DNA from: Edaphochlamys debaryana
Lineage: Eukaryota > Chlorophyta > Chlorophyceae > Chlamydomonadales
Reading direction: 5' to 3'
Length of the DNA: 64,000 bases
Assembly: GCA_016858145.1 (NCBI GenBank)
Contig: JAEHOE010000021.1
Span: 1-64,000 of the forward strand
Shown: positions 34,701-47,983 of the stretch, piece by piece
Position numbering within the stretch: position 1 is the stretch's first letter
Layout of the letters: every line of letters begins with the position of its first letter
The notes under the pieces: generated by a model
Told to the model about the DNA's origin: nothing
Seen by the model: the letters and a program-made list of their open reading frames with translations, nothing else
Database searches by the model: none
Translations under genes and position numbers: made by a program

Positions 34701-37700
34701 GCTCAGCACAACATGAGCCCCGCAGTGACCCCACACCCAACCCCGCCCCCAAGCCAACACATGCCCCGCCTTCCACCCCCGCTCACCCGTAGAAGCGCCC
34801 CAGCCCCTCCGCCCCCGGTGCCAGTGCGGGGTCGTCCGGGAGCCACAGCAGCGCCTCGGAGGCGAACGCCGCCACCACCGCCTCGCGGCCCAGGGCCTCC
34901 CCCGCCTCCGCCCCCTCGGCCCCCCGCTGGTGGGGCTGCCCCTCCCCGGCCGCGGCCCCCAGCGCCCCCTGCAGTACGCCGTACAGTCCCGCCATGGAGG
35001 CCGGGGAGGCGTGGAAGGGCGGCTGCTGGTGGGGGGGAAGGGGGGCCGCCGCAGCGCCCGGCCCCGCGCCCCCGCGCGACCACTGCCGCAGGAGTCCCAA
35101 AGCGGTGGCGGGGCACAGCCGCGTGCGCACCCCCAGCGCCGCAGCCACGCAGTGGGCCCAGCCCTCGCCGGCCCCCGCCCTGGTCCCCCCCTGACGGCCC
35201 CCTCCTCCGCCCCCGCCCCCCGCCGCCTCCCAGGCCCCGGGCCCCAGGTCCGCCCACGCCACGCTGCGCCCCAGCAGCGCCTGCAGGGGGGGCAGGGGGG
35301 CGAACACAGCCCCGGGGCGCACCAGCACTGGGGCGGGCGCCGCCGGGGCCCCTGCCGCCCCCGGGGCGAGCTGCGGCGGGGTGGCGGGGACCCAGGCGGC
35401 CTCCCTCAGGGCCCTGGCGAGGGAGGAGGGCCCCAGGACGAGGGGCGCAGGGGCGCCCCGCGAGGCCCCCTGCACGGCCCCCGGCAGCGCCCGGGCCGTG
35501 AGGGCGGGGGCAAAGGCCCCCCAATGGACCGCCAGCAGCCTCAGGAGCCTGGGAGGGGGGTTGAGGACGGGGAAGGGCAGGATATGGGCTGCAGGCAGGC
35601 AGTGGGTGGGGAGCCGGAGGAGTACCTACGGCGCATCTGCGTTAGCCCCCCCCCCCCCCCCAACACCGCTCACTCTCTGCAGCTCCCCACGCTGGCTGCC
35701 TGCTGCTTCCGCCCGCCCCCCGCCGCCAGGTGCACCAGGCGCAGCAGCGGGGGGCACGCCCAGTCCTCCACCGCCCAGGGCCCGGGGCCGGGCAGGGAGC
35801 TGGGCGTCGACTGCTGAGGAGCTGGCTCGCCGGAGGTCGATGGGCCGGTCCCCACCGCGGGAGACCCTGGGCCCAGGGCGTCCGCCCACGGCCCCGCGGC
35901 CAGCTCCGCCCGGTCCAGGCGGGTGCTGGTGCGGGAGGGCGGGGGGAAGGCCACTGCGCCCAGCTGCCCGAACAGCCAGGCCCAATCGGGCAGCAGCTCT
36001 GGAGGGGGAGGGTGGAAAGGGGAAGGGCGGCCGCAGCACGCACGTCAGCACAAGGCCGCATGCACGTGTGTGTCTCCCATCACAAAGCCCCGCACGCTAT
36101 GGAGCCAAACCCTTCCTCAGCATCCCCTTTTCGCCAACCCCTGCCCCGCGCCCTTAGGTTGCTCAATCCCCTCTATGCGCATCTTCATTACATTTCTCCC
36201 TCCCAGCTTCCCGCTTCCATGCCCCGCCCCCCCACCTGGGAAGAGGCTGGCGTACGCTCCGTGCACGAAGGCCCAGCCCTGCCCCTCGGCCTCGGCCCTG
36301 CCCCTGCGCCCCGGCAGCCCCCGCAGCAGGCCCTCAAGGCTGGGAGCGCCCTCCGCCGCCCCCGCCCCTGGGCCCCCCGCCGCAGGCTGCAGGGCGGCGG
36401 GCAGGTACAGCGCCGCTGCCCCTCCCCCGGGGCGGGAGGCCATCTCCTCGGCCTCACGCACCGCATCCGCCCAGGACCGCGCGGCTGAGCCCCCGCCGCC
36501 GCCATCCATAGGGGCAGCGGGGGCCTGCCCTGAGGCGGCTGGGGGCAACGGAGCCGGGTCGTGGCCAGGGCCCGGCTGCCGCAGCTCCCCCCCGCACAGC
36601 AGGCGAGGGCCGCAGCTGGTCAGCACCGCGCAGCCCCGCCTCAGCGCCTGCAGGAGGGAACCGCGGCCGCCCGCGTCGTGCCCCTCGGTACCCACCCCCG
36701 CCCCCGGCCCCGCCCCCTCCCGCGGCCCCAGCGCCCCCGCCAGCAGGGGCAGGGCCAGGCACGCCACCAGCGGCCGCCAGCGCTCGGGGCCCTGGGGGCC
36801 GGCGGAGGGACCGGGCTCCAGCAGGCCCCCGGCTGTGCCTCCGGGGCCGGGGGCGGCGGTGAGGGTGGGCAGCGCCAGGCGCCACACCAGGTCCGCGGGG
36901 CTCAGCCGCCGCACGCCCAGCTCCTGGAGGGGGCAGGGAGGGGGGTGGGGGTCGTCAAGGGAAAGGTAATGCCACGTGGTGTGTCGCTGTAGCGGAGAGG
37001 GCATCACAACGCCTCAATGGTGAAGCACACACCCGCACACCACCCCTCCCCTCTGCCCCTCGTCACACGCACACGCACCTCGAGCCCCCTCAGCAGCGCC
37101 TGGCGCTCCCGGCTGCTCAGCAGCCCCACGCCCTCCGCCCCATCCTCCGCCCCGTCTGCTGCCATGGCGCCTTCCCCCAACAGCGCAGGGTCAACAAAGC
37201 GCAGGCCCCTCTGCGCCAGGGGCGGGCGCAGCAGGGCGGCCGGGGTCAGGCCGCAGCGCCGCAGCAGAGCCGCCGCCGCCTCAGCGCTGCCCCCTCCAGC
37301 GCTGGGCCCAGCAGCCGCCCCCGGGCCGGGCTCGGGGCCGGCGGTGCGGTCCCCCTCCCCCTCCAGAGGGAAGAAGATGCCGCAGCCCTCCGACCCGGGG
37401 CTGGGGCCGGAGCCCGGTGGGGCCTCCTGCGCCCAGCCCCAGGCCGGGCCCCAGCCGCCGCCGCCGCCCTCCCCCGCCGCGGCCCACCCCCCGCCCTGCA
37501 GCGGCAGCAGGGCCAGGCCCCGCAGCTCCCGCACCAGCGCGGAGCGGGACAGGCCGGGGCCGCCGCCGTCCACCCGCGGGGGCCGGGCGTGGGGGCCGCT
37601 GTCTCCGGGGCCGGGGCCGGCGGCGGTGGCCGCAAAGAGCGCCGCCAGGGCCCGGCGCAGCCAGGGGAGGCCCACCTCGCCCCGGCCAAGGGCGCCGCTG

Positions 37701-40700
37701 CGGCAGGCGGACTGAGGGGGAGAAGGGGCCATAGAAGATGGAGAGGGTCACCCAGTAACGTAATGACCATTAGCACTGACTGGTGCTAACTAGCGCACTT
37801 GCTGGCACACCCTTGCGGACTGCCCTCCCTTGTACGTGCCCTCCTGAGGGCATCACTGTGCCCTTGTACCCAAGCTCCCGAGCCTTCATCCTTCAATCGC
37901 CTCCATCCTCCCCCGCTCCTCCCCCCCTCCGCCTTTCCCCCCCCTCCCCTCACCCTGACGAGCTCCAGCAGCTGAGCGGGGCCCACTTCCCGCACCCCCA
38001 GAAGCGCACGCAGGGGCCGGCTCTCGTACAGAATCCTGGGGGAGGGAGGGAGGGGGGGGGGGGGCGGGCGCTTGTTGAGGGTAAACTACACCTAGGCTAC
38101 TCGGCTTGCATTCCTCCAATCCAGCCCTCCGCCCCTCCCTGTTGAGGTTACGGCCAAAACACACGACAGGACGCATGGACACGGCGTACGGCATGGACAT
38201 ACCTACTTATCCGCAGCCCTAACCTAGGGCGCTCCCTATTGCTTAGCCACAGTCCATAGCCCATGTAAGGCCCGAGAGGAGCTACCTCCAACACTCCCTC
38301 CCCTCCTTCCGCAGTCCCAACCTCCAGCTGCTCTCCCTCAGCCGACTCCACTCCACCCCCCCCCCCTGCGCACCTGGCCCCGGGGTCCACCACCTCCAGG
38401 CCCAGAGCTGCCAGCAGCGACCGGGGCCCACCCGGGCCCGGCCCGGCCCCTGGGCCCTGCCCCCTGCCCCCCGGCTCCAGCAGGTGCGGGGGGACGCAGG
38501 GGTCGAGGCACACGGCGGTGCGGGCGGGGGCCGCCCAGCCGCCCCCGGCTGTGGGGATGCAGGGCGCGGCGCGGAGCAGCGTGGCAATGCTGGCGGGGGG
38601 TAGGGGGACGGGAGGGGGAGGGGGTTGTGTGTGGTCGCGTTTACAAGGAGTCAGGGGTTGAACCAGGGTGGGCCCTACCTCCCCGCAGCGAGCGGGCCCA
38701 GGGCCTAAGCTCGCGGCATCCGCCCTTGCCCCCCCTCCCCCGCCCCACGCCCCACCCCGCCCCGGCCCCACCTGTGCGGCATGCCCGAGAAGAAGCCCTG
38801 CGCCTCCCCCTCCAGCGGCACACAGCGCAGCCACTGGTCCGCCCAGAACACGCGGGAGGAGCGGCAGGGGGGCGGGGGGCAGGAGGGGGCGGAGGGGGGG
38901 TCCCCGGCCCCGCCCTCCCCGCCTGCTGCGTCGAGGGGCGGCGGCAGGCCGCGGAAGACGTCCAGCGCCCTGGCGGTCGGGGGGGGGGGTGCGGGGATTG
39001 GTAAGCCACAGTCTGCGGTATGGTTGTGACAGGGCGGCAAGGATGGCACGCAGGCTGCCCCTCAGCACAGCCGCGTGTTGCCCCGACCTCTCCCCCCTCC
39101 CTCCCTCTCTCCCCTTACCCTCCCCCCCCCCCTCCCTCCCTCCCTCCCCCCCACACACACCTCAGGAAGAGCCCCGGCACGTGCGCCCTCAGTGCCGTGT
39201 TCCAGGGGGAGTCCACGTCCAGCGCCTCGCGGCTGGAGGGGACCACCCAGTCGGCCTGGGGGGGGGGGGGCAGGGGCTTAAGAAGTTAGGAGGGGCGGGG
39301 GAGTAGGGCGTGAGTGTGTGTGTGTGTGGGGGGGGGGGGGCAGGGCAGGGGGCAGGGCACAGGGGCGTGGGAGGTTTGAACGGTGGTGTGGCGGAGGTCC
39401 CTTAGGGGAGGCAAAGCGGTGGCAACCCACGGCATATCGTGAAGGGTGGGAAACATAGCCCTTTCTTTCATACCATTTTGCCTACCACCACCACCCCCTT
39501 AATCCCCCACCTGTACCACGAAGCGCAGTCCGTAGCTGCGCAGCGGCAGGAACGCAAACACGTGCTGCTGCGGGGGCCGCCCGCCGCGCCACTCGGGGGC
39601 GGGCAGGCGCACGGGCGGGGCCTCCTGCCCCCCCTCCCCCGCGGGCCCCAGTGCGAAGGCCAGCGCCACCCGCGTCTCCGCCACATGCAGCCCCAGGCGG
39701 GGCACCCGGGGGGCCACAGCCTCGGCCACCACCGCCCAGCTGCATACGGGGAGGGGGGGGGGGGGCATGGAGGGAGAGGGTGGTGGTGGTGGCTTGCTTT
39801 CAGGTTCTTGCAGGCCAACTCACCCCCACCCCAGCCCACGGTTTGTTGCTTCCTGCCTCCCGTGTCCCTGCCCCGCCCCCTCCCCCCCCTCGCCGCCTCA
39901 CGTGCTGGCGCTGCAGCTCTCCGCCCCCTCGGCCCCTCCGGCCGCCCCCGCCACGCTGCGCCGCACCGCCAGCCGCACCAGCGCCGGCTGCCCCGCCACC
40001 CCCTCCCGCTCCATGGACACCACACGCACGGGCGCCGCACCCGCCCCTGCCGCCTCCGCTGCTGCCCCCTCCTCCGCCTCCGCCCAGGCCCCCGCCTCGT
40101 CCCGCACCACCAGCCGCCGCAGCCGCTGCAGGAACAGCAGCAGGCTGGGGCTGAGGTCGCCGAAGCGCCGCAGCAGCACGGAGCCGCGCTCGGGGGCGGA
40201 GCCAGCGCTGTCCACACCGGCCCCTTCCCCCGCCCCCTCGGGGCCCATGTCGGCCCGCAGCGGCAGCACGATGGCGGTGCCGCCGGGGGAGGCGGAGGGG
40301 GCGGAGGGGGAGGGGCCGCAGCCCAGCCGCGCCAGTGCGGCCGCTGCTGGCGAAGTGGGGTCCAGGGGGCACCAGTCGGGCAGGCAGTAACCCAGGGAGC
40401 CGTGGGCGGTGAGGTCGAAGGCCACGTGGAAGTGGCGGGAGTGGACCTGGGGGGGACGGTAGAGGGGATGCAGGGCAACGACACTTCTCTCAAGGGCAGC
40501 GGAGAGGTGTTGAAGAGGTGTAGCGTGAGCAGCAGCAGTAGCCGCGCGCCCCCGCCCCCTGCAGCCCCTGCCCTCCCTCAGGCCTCCCCGCTGCCCCCGG
40601 GGCCCACCTGCGGCGCCGAGCTGACTCGGAAGACACTCTGGGGAGGCGGGGCGGGGGAGGAGAGGGGTGGTGGTAGGAATCCATCAAAACCAGGACGCGG

Positions 40701-43700
40701 GAGATCGTGGCGTGGCTCCCACGCGGCGGACACCTCAAGCCCATCGCTCAGCCCAGCCCCGCGCCCCACCTTGAAGCCAATGCCCTTTTGGCCGATGTAG
40801 CCTGCGAAGATGGGGGGCAGGCGAAACAGGCCGCACAGCATTCTTGACAACAACCCGCCGCAAGAATAGGACGGCAGAGGCAGCACTCGTCCACTCAACA
40901 CCTGCAGCCCACGCCACGGCCTCGCGCACCCCTACACCCCGGGCCCCCGGCCCACTGCCGCACCGCTGGTCCGCGCCTTGGTGGATGCGCCCACGTCGCA
41001 CAGCGCCCGCAGCTGTCGGCCGCTGAAGCCCCGCTCGTTGCAGGCGGCCGTGACTGCGCCCCGCTGCAGAGTGAACTCCAGGCAGGGGACCACGCCGGGG
41101 GGGTAGGCGTTGTCGTCGGCGTTCTGGGGCGGAGGGGGCGGGGCCAAGGGGTGGGGTGCGAGGCCTCGATTGACGCATGGCAAGGCCAGAGGTCCCCTCC
41201 CCCCCCCGCTCGGTAACGCGTTCCTCAACAGCTCCCCACCTTCACCAGCTCTCCCTACCACCCCCCCCCCCACCCCCTCTCCCTCCCCCCCCCCCCCCAC
41301 CTGCACCAGCTCCATGACGAAGTGGCTGTCGCTCGAGTACAGCTCGGCCGCCAGCCGCTGCAGCGCGCGGCCCATGCGAGCGGCCAGCCGCCCGCTCAGC
41401 GCCGCCGCCTCGCCCTGCAGCCCGCAGCCCACCCCGAACTCCTCGCGACGGATGGACTCCACCAGCTGCCTGGGGGGGGGGGGAGCGGAGGGGCGGAAGG
41501 GGGGGGGGCAGGAAAGGGGGGGGGGTGGGGGCAGGAAAGGGGGAAGGGGCAAGGGTAACCCTGGCAGCTGAAGACGGACCTTTTGCAGCACGGAGCCAGC
41601 CACCCAGCCATCCAGCCCACGCCCTGCCCCCAGTGCCCGCCGCCCCCCTGGTGGCCCACCTGCACTGCTCCTCGCTCGTGGCCCCCTCCTCCTCGCCCTC
41701 GGCCGCCTCGGCGGCCGCAGCAGGCGAGGCACCGGCCAGGGGCGGCCCCGCGCCGCCGCCCGCAGCGCCTGCGCCCCCGGCCGCCTCCGAGGGCGCCCCA
41801 GGGAGGGAGGGGGGGTGCGCCGGCGCCTGGGCCGCTGCGGGAGCGCCGGGCTCAGGCGCCCGCTTGACAGCAGCAGCAGTGGCCTCGGAGCCCACACCCT
41901 CGGCGCCAGCGACCTCCGCGGCTGACGTTTGCGCCGTCGCCCGGGCCTGCCCCTGCGGCGCCCCCGCCCCTGCCGTCACCTCCCCGGCCCCCTCCCCGGC
42001 CCCCTCTGCCTCCAGCCCGCACGCCGCCCGCCAGTCCGCCCGCCACTCCTCCACCCCCAGGGCCAGGCCCAGGTGATGCAGGCAGGACCGCACCACGGAC
42101 CCCGGGTCCGCAGAGGCCCCGCCCAGGCCCGCCCAGGCCCCCGCCGCCGCCGACCCCGGCCGCGGCAGCTCCCGCAGCATCAGCCGGTACAGCTCCGGAC
42201 CCACCGCCGCCGCGGCCCCGCCCTCCGCCCCTCTGCCCCCGCCCAGTGCCGCCGCCAGTGCGGGCAGCAGCAGTGCCTCGGCCAGTGGCGCCAGGAGGGG
42301 CGGGGGCAGGTGGGGCAGCAGCAGCAGGGCGAAGCGGGCGGCGGCGGAGCGGCCGGGGGCGGAGGGCGCGGAGGGGGCGGAGGATGGGCCAGAGTCCGCG
42401 TGCAGGCGGCACCTGCGGTGGGGCGGACGGAGGAGGCAGCTCAAGAGGCAGTAGGTCTGTCCTACGAGGCAGCAGGACAAAGCGCAGGGGGAACCAAAGT
42501 GCAAACCCCAGGACCCGCCCCCCCCCCATCACCCCCTCCGCCGCACCTCTCGTCTGCCTGCCGCGCCAGCTCCGCCATGCCCTCCCCCAGCTGCCCCGCC
42601 AGCGCCCCGCACGCGCACCCCCCCACGCCCCCGCCCGCAGCCACCAGCGCCAGCAGCGCCCCCGCAGCGCCCCGGGCGTCCTCCGCGGCGGCGCAGGCCA
42701 CCAGCTGCGCGGGGGTGGCCCCCTGCGGCAGCTTCACCAGCCGCCCCCCCGCCGCCAGCTCCAGGGAGGGACCGCCCGCGGGGGCGGCGGGCAGCTCCAG
42801 CGTGGAGAGGCCTGAGGGGCGCAGGATGCGGAGGTCAGCTTAGCTATCCACCTGCCGCCACGCTCAACACCTTAGGCACCCAGCTTCCGACTCCTACCCG
42901 ACCTCAGCGGCCCCAACCGCCCAGGCCCTCCCTTCCCCCTCCCACCCCCCTCACCCGCGCCCGCCCCCTCCGCCCGCAGGAAGTCCTCCAGCGGCCCCAG
43001 CTCCGCCTCGAAGGCCGCCCCCCAGGCAGAGGCCAGGCGCAGGTCGCTGAGGGGGGGCGCGGACCGCAGCGCAGCCAGAGCCGCGGAGCGCCCCAGGCAG
43101 CCCAGGGCGCCCACGGCCGCACCCGCGGGGCCCCCCGCATCCAGGCCCTCGCCGCCGCCCCCCCAGCGCCCGCTCAGCCCCGGGGGCGCCAGCCCCACGG
43201 CCGTGTGCCAGCCGGGCGGGGGCGCGGCGCCTCCCTCCCTGGCCAGCGCCAGCAGGCGGCCCACGGGCCCGTGCCCCAGCGCCTCCACCGCCCCCACACC
43301 GAAGTGGGCGCACAGCGCCCGAGACACCACCGCCGCCGCCGGGCCGTGGTCCAGGCTGCCGCCCGCCCGGTCCGCCCCGCCTCCGCCCGTCTGCCCGTCC
43401 GCCGCCTCCGCCGCTGCCGGCTCGGCGCCCCCCAGGCCCCCCAGGCGGCAGCCCCGCAGCACCTCCGCAACCAGCTCCAGCACCTGAGGGCAGTTTGGGG
43501 GGGGGGGGCATGGGGGAAGGGGCAGAAGCACGGGCTGAATTCGGGCTGGAGCCTGGGTAATCCCATGTCGCCCACTTGGGGGGCTCACTCACCCCCACTC
43601 CGCCCTGTTTCCTCTCAACCCCAGGCCCCGCGCTTACCTGCCCCAGGGGCGCCCGTGCGGGTCCCTCGGGGTCCCCCGCCAGCGCCGCCAGCAGCCCCGG

Positions 43701-46700
43701 GTCACCCGCCGCCTCCAGCGCGCTCAGCAGCGAGGGGCCCAGGCCCAGGGCGGGGGGCAGCGCGGCCCAGCCCCCCGCCCCTGCCCCTGCGCCCCCCGGG
43801 TGGCCCCATGCGGGCGCCAGGCGCTCCCCCACGGCCCGCTCCAGAGCCGCCAGGGCGGGCAGCGAGCAGCCCCCGCGGAGGGACAGCACGGCGGAGCGGA
43901 AGGCGGCCAGGGCGGCCTCTGCGGAGGGGGTGGGAAGGGGTGGGGGGTGGGTGAAGGGGGGGAGAGCCACTGGTTGGGCGGGATGCAGGGGGGCATGCAG
44001 CCGCATGGAGCGGCACAGTGGTAGGCCGATGCGTGCAGGCCCTCCAGCGCCCCCTCGGCCCCACCTCTGCTTCGCTCCGGGGGCTCCTGCTCGCCCCTGT
44101 GCCCCTCCTCGGCGGCCCCCGCCCCCGCCCCCAGCGCCCCCTCCGTGCTCTGGCTGGGGGCGGCGGCAGGAGCGCCCGGGTCCTTGGCTGTCGCCGTGGC
44201 GTCTGAGGATTGCCCCTGCCCCTGCTGCCCCTGCTGCCCCTGCTGCCCCTGCTGCTGGGGGGTGCGCTGCAGCAGGAAGTCCATCAGCGTGGCCAGGGCC
44301 CGCAGCCTGCGGGGACGGGTGATGGGGTGAACGGAAGCTGGAAGGACAGCATGCCAGCCATGGCATGAGAGGGGCAGACCGAGCACAGACCGCGACGACG
44401 CCAGGTCCCGCCACCCACTTGGCGATGCCGAAGGCAGCCGGGGGAGGCGCCTCCGCGGCTTTGCCGGCGGCGCCCTTGCCAGGGGGTGCGGCGGGCTGCT
44501 GCTCCCCCGGCCCCGGCCCGAACAGCCCCTCCCGCAGGGCGCACAGGGCCGGGGTGCTCCAGCCGCTGGGGGGCCGCGCAGCCGCCAGCGCCCGCTCCAG
44601 CCCGCGGAAGGCGGCGCTGAGGCCGCGGAGGGCTGTGGGAGGGGGAGGCGGGTGGGGGGGGGGAAAAGGGTGCAGGCGAGGGCGGGCAGAGGACGGGTGA
44701 GGCCAGGGGGACCTTGGCACTTGCCTGGACGCACTGAAGCCGTGGCCGTCGCTACCCCTGCTCCGGACCTTTCCACGACTGCCCCCGTATCCCCGCCCCC
44801 CGCCACGCACCCTCCTGAGTGACGACCCCGAGCGCAGGCGCAGGCGGCGGGGCGTCCCCGCCCCTGACCGCCCGGCGCTTGGCGGCGCTGGGGCGCTGCC
44901 GCGGCCGCGGCCGCTTCCCGCCGGCCTTGAGCCGGGCCCGGTCCGCAGCGCCCCGCACGTAGGGCCGGTCCGCGTCGCTGCTGCTGCTGCTACTGCTCGA
45001 GCTGCTGCTGCTGCTACTGGAGCTGGAGCTTTCATCCGAGCTGCTGCTGCTGCTGCTACTGCTGCTGCCGCTGTCACGGGATCCGCCCTTGCCGCCCGCC
45101 GGCTGCGGCCCCGCGGGCTCGTCATAGGGCTCCTCCCCCTCCTCCCCCTCCTCCCCCTCGGCCCCCTCGGCCCCCGTCTCCTGCTCCGGGTGCACCGGCA
45201 GCCGCCCCCGCATGGCCGCCAGCAGCGCCCCCAGCAGCAGCCGCAGCAGCGGGTGGGAGCGCAGCCGGGGCAGGAGGCCCTCCAGCCGGGAGGCGGCGCG
45301 GCGGGGGCCGTAGCGGGGGTGCCCGCGGACGGCGGGGGCTGCGGGGGCGCAGGGAAACAGAAGCCAGGGGGTTCTGGCAAGGCTGCACGGACACCGTTGA
45401 GCAGGCCGCAGGGTTTACACCCGCCCCCTCCCCAATACACACACAACCTTCGTCCCCCTCCGCCCCTCTCACCCACGAACTGCTCCCCCAGCTCCCCCGC
45501 CACCGCAGCGAAGAAGGCGGGGCCGGGGCGGGGCGGCACGCGGGGGCCGCCCAGCAGCGCCCGGACGCTGCGCTGGAAGGCGGCCTGGGGGGGGGCGGGG
45601 GGCAGTCGTGGGAAGGGAAGGGGGGGGGGGGGGGGACGTAGGAGTGTCCCTGCAACGCTTTGGTATGTAGACCGAAGGACTCCTATCTGTTACGCCTGCT
45701 GGCGCCCGCCCGCTCTCGCTTCCCTCCCCAGGCCCCGGGCCCCGGGCCCCACCTGCAGCTGTGCCTCACTGAAGTTGGGGGGCAGCCGGTGCATCTGCAG
45801 TTGGGACGGGGTGGGGGGCAGGGAGGGCAGTGGGCGACGGTGGGTACGTGAGGAGGCGGTCTCAAGAGGACAGCGAAACTTCCAAACCCGGGATCGGCCA
45901 CTCGGCCCTTGACCCCCGGCACCCCACGCCGCTGCGAATCCCGCCACCCCGAACCCTTTCAAGTCAAGGGCCCCCACCCGCCCCTACCCCCCACCCCCTC
46001 TCCCCACCTGCGCCAGCTCCTCGCTGCGGCACACGGGCGCCCGCGGCAGCCGCCCCGCCAGCCCCGCAGCCAGCGCCCCGCCGCTGCCGGGGCCGAGCGA
46101 GGGGTCCGCTGCACCCCCCGCCGCCCCCTCCTCCGCCGCCTCCCGCTCCCGGCGCAGCTGCCCCAGCGCCGCCGCCATGCGTGCCGCCAGCCGCCGGGCC
46201 TCGGGGGGGGCGCCGGGGCCGGGGCCCTTGGGGGCGGCACCCGCGTGGGAGGGCGGCAGGAAGGCTTGCTGCGGAGGAGGGGAGGGGAGGGGGGCAGCAA
46301 CCGTGAGGGGCGGATAACAACCTGGGGTGCCGGGGCAGGCGGTCACACTCATGCCCTGCATCAAGACCTGTTGTCATCCGGAGCCGCCCTCCCCCCTCCC
46401 TGGCGCACCTTGACGGCCCGCCTGCCCGAGGCCGCCTGCTGCTGGGGAGTGAGGTAGCCGTACCACTCCCCCGGCACGCCCAGGGGCGGCTGGGCGGCTG
46501 CCGCGGCCCCCGCCGCCCCCACGCGGCCGCCGGCTGCAGCCCCGCCTGCCCCCCCGCCCCCTGCCTCCGCCCGGGGCGCCCCCGCCGCCCCCCGCAGCGC
46601 CGCCGCCTGCTCCTCCGCGAGGGCGGCCGCAGCGATGTTGACGTGCGGCAGCAGATCAGACACACAGACGCACAGCCGGGCGGACAGGCGGGCGGCGAGG

Positions 46701-47914
46701 GCGCGGGCGGGGCCCTGGCCGGGGCCCGGGGCCGGGCCCGGGTGGTGCCCCTCCTCCAGCCCCGCCCCCAGCCCCGCCGCCTCCGCTACGTCCCGCAGCA
46801 CCGCCGCCAGCAGCCCCACCCCCGCCTCCGACCCCAGCCCCGCGGCCGCCGCCCCCCGGCAGCCCTCCACGCCCCGAGCCGCCAGCTGCCGCCGCACCGC
46901 CGCCGCCAGGTCGTATGCGGTGAGGCGGGGCGGGGGCCCGGGGGGCGGGGGCTGCCCCCCCGGGAAGAAGACCTGCCGCACGCCCGGGTGCGCCCCCAGC
47001 GGCCCCAGCCCCAGCGCCTCAAAGGCGGGGACCACCTCGGCGGAGCACAGGTGCTGCTCCAGCTCCCACAGCGTCACCACGGACCTGGGGGGGGGGGAAG
47101 GGAGGGGCAGAGGTGCTTGCCACCCGCGCACGTGCTGGGAAGGCCCCGCATGGAAAGTGCCACCTGCGCTTTCACACCCCTGTCCCCCACCCCACCCCAC
47201 CTGGCCGCGCAGAAGGCCTCCACCGCCGCCCCCACCCGCCGCTGCAGCAGCCGCAGCTCCGACAGGCGGAAGGGCGGGGCCACGCCGAGGGACTGAAGGG
47301 ACCTGCGGACGCGGGCGGAAAGGACGCACGCCTTGGGGCCAGCACTGCACGGCTGAGCTCCACCGCACCGCGCCCGGGCCCAAGCACGACAAGGCCGAGC
47401 CCCAGCACCCCGACCCCCAAACCAACCCTTTCCCCTTCCAACCCTTTCCCCCTCCAGCCCCACGCCCCCCACCCCACCTCCCCGCCAGGTAGTGCTCCAG
47501 GGCTGCCACCACGCCCTCGTAGCTCACGTGCCCCCCCTGCCGCCGAGGGCCCGCGTCCGCCCAGCACGGCCCCGGCGCGCCCTCGGGCTGCGCCAGCTCC
47601 CACCGCACCCAGCCCAGCAGCTCCTCCGCGCCCGACCCCGTCAGCACCGCCCAGCACCGGTGCTCCGGGCCCGGCCCCAGCCGCACCAGCGCCCCCGCCT
47701 CCCCCGAGTGCAGCCACTGCAGCAGGCGCCCCGGCAGCGGGCGGCCGTAGACCTGCGCCCACGTGGCCGGCAGAGAGGCCAGCGGCAGCCCCTCGGGCGC
47801 ATGCCACAGCAGCAGCCGGCGCAGGCGTGCGCGGAAGCCCGGGTGCGCGGGGTCCACCGCAGCGGCGGAGTACCCGTCAGCGGCCGCGGCGTAGGCGCCC
47901 CACTCCGACGCCAT
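31098..47914 (-). CDS. NOV: NO VEIN-like protein (sacsin/Hsp90-type ATPase module and DUF3883)
   Basis: Very large spliced gene, probably encoding about 3,000 residues. I chose the ATG at 47914 (MASEWGAY); an in-frame ATG at 47983 is an alternative. The N-terminus has a helical region that may be winged-helix-like (LLLWHAPEGLPLASLPATW). A region with FEALGLGPLGAHPGV follows, then a Ser/Glu-rich low-complexity stretch (about 44960-45160). The ATPase module lies at 40390-41470, followed by long Ala/Pro/Gly-rich exons and a basic, Pro-rich linker. The C-terminus is a DUF3883 domain. This ATPase-plus-DUF3883 order is that of Arabidopsis NO VEIN, a nuclear protein needed for vascular development and auxin-dependent patterning. 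The role in an alga is unknown. The low-complexity exons are far more expanded than the conserved parts, and some exon borders there are uncertain. Confidence 0.85.
39316..39342. repeat. GT microsatellite followed by a G-run
   Basis: A short (TG)n run passes into twelve or more G inside an intron of gene 2. Confidence 0.7.
40390..41470 (-). other. HATPase (sacsin/Hsp90-like) module of the NO VEIN homologue
   Basis: Exons read IRREEFGVG, then ALQRLAAELYSSDSHFVMEL, then NADDNAYPPGV, then ERGFSGRQLRALCDVGASTK, then GYIGQKGIGFK, then SVFRVSSAPQ, then HFHVAFDL. ELVQNADDN is the N box with its Mg-binding Asn, and IGQKGIGFKSVF is the glycine-rich ATP lid of this family. Phases join correctly only after splicing: the NADDN and QKGIGFK exons are separate, and SVFRVSSAPQ is a micro-exon of about 32 nt (about 40609-40640). 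The match to plant NO VEIN is strong across the block. Confidence 0.9.
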
Positions 47915-47983
47915 GGGAGCCCAGCCCCCGCTGGCGCCCTGGGTCTCAGCAGCCGGCAGGCGTCGGGGCTCCACCTGGCACAC

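Noticed and set aside
34700..35500. Long plus-strand open frames opposite gene 2 (also near 31511, 39439, 41929 and 54480)
   Set aside because: These are Pro/Arg/Gly-rich shadow frames of GC-rich minus-strand exons, with no family motifs.
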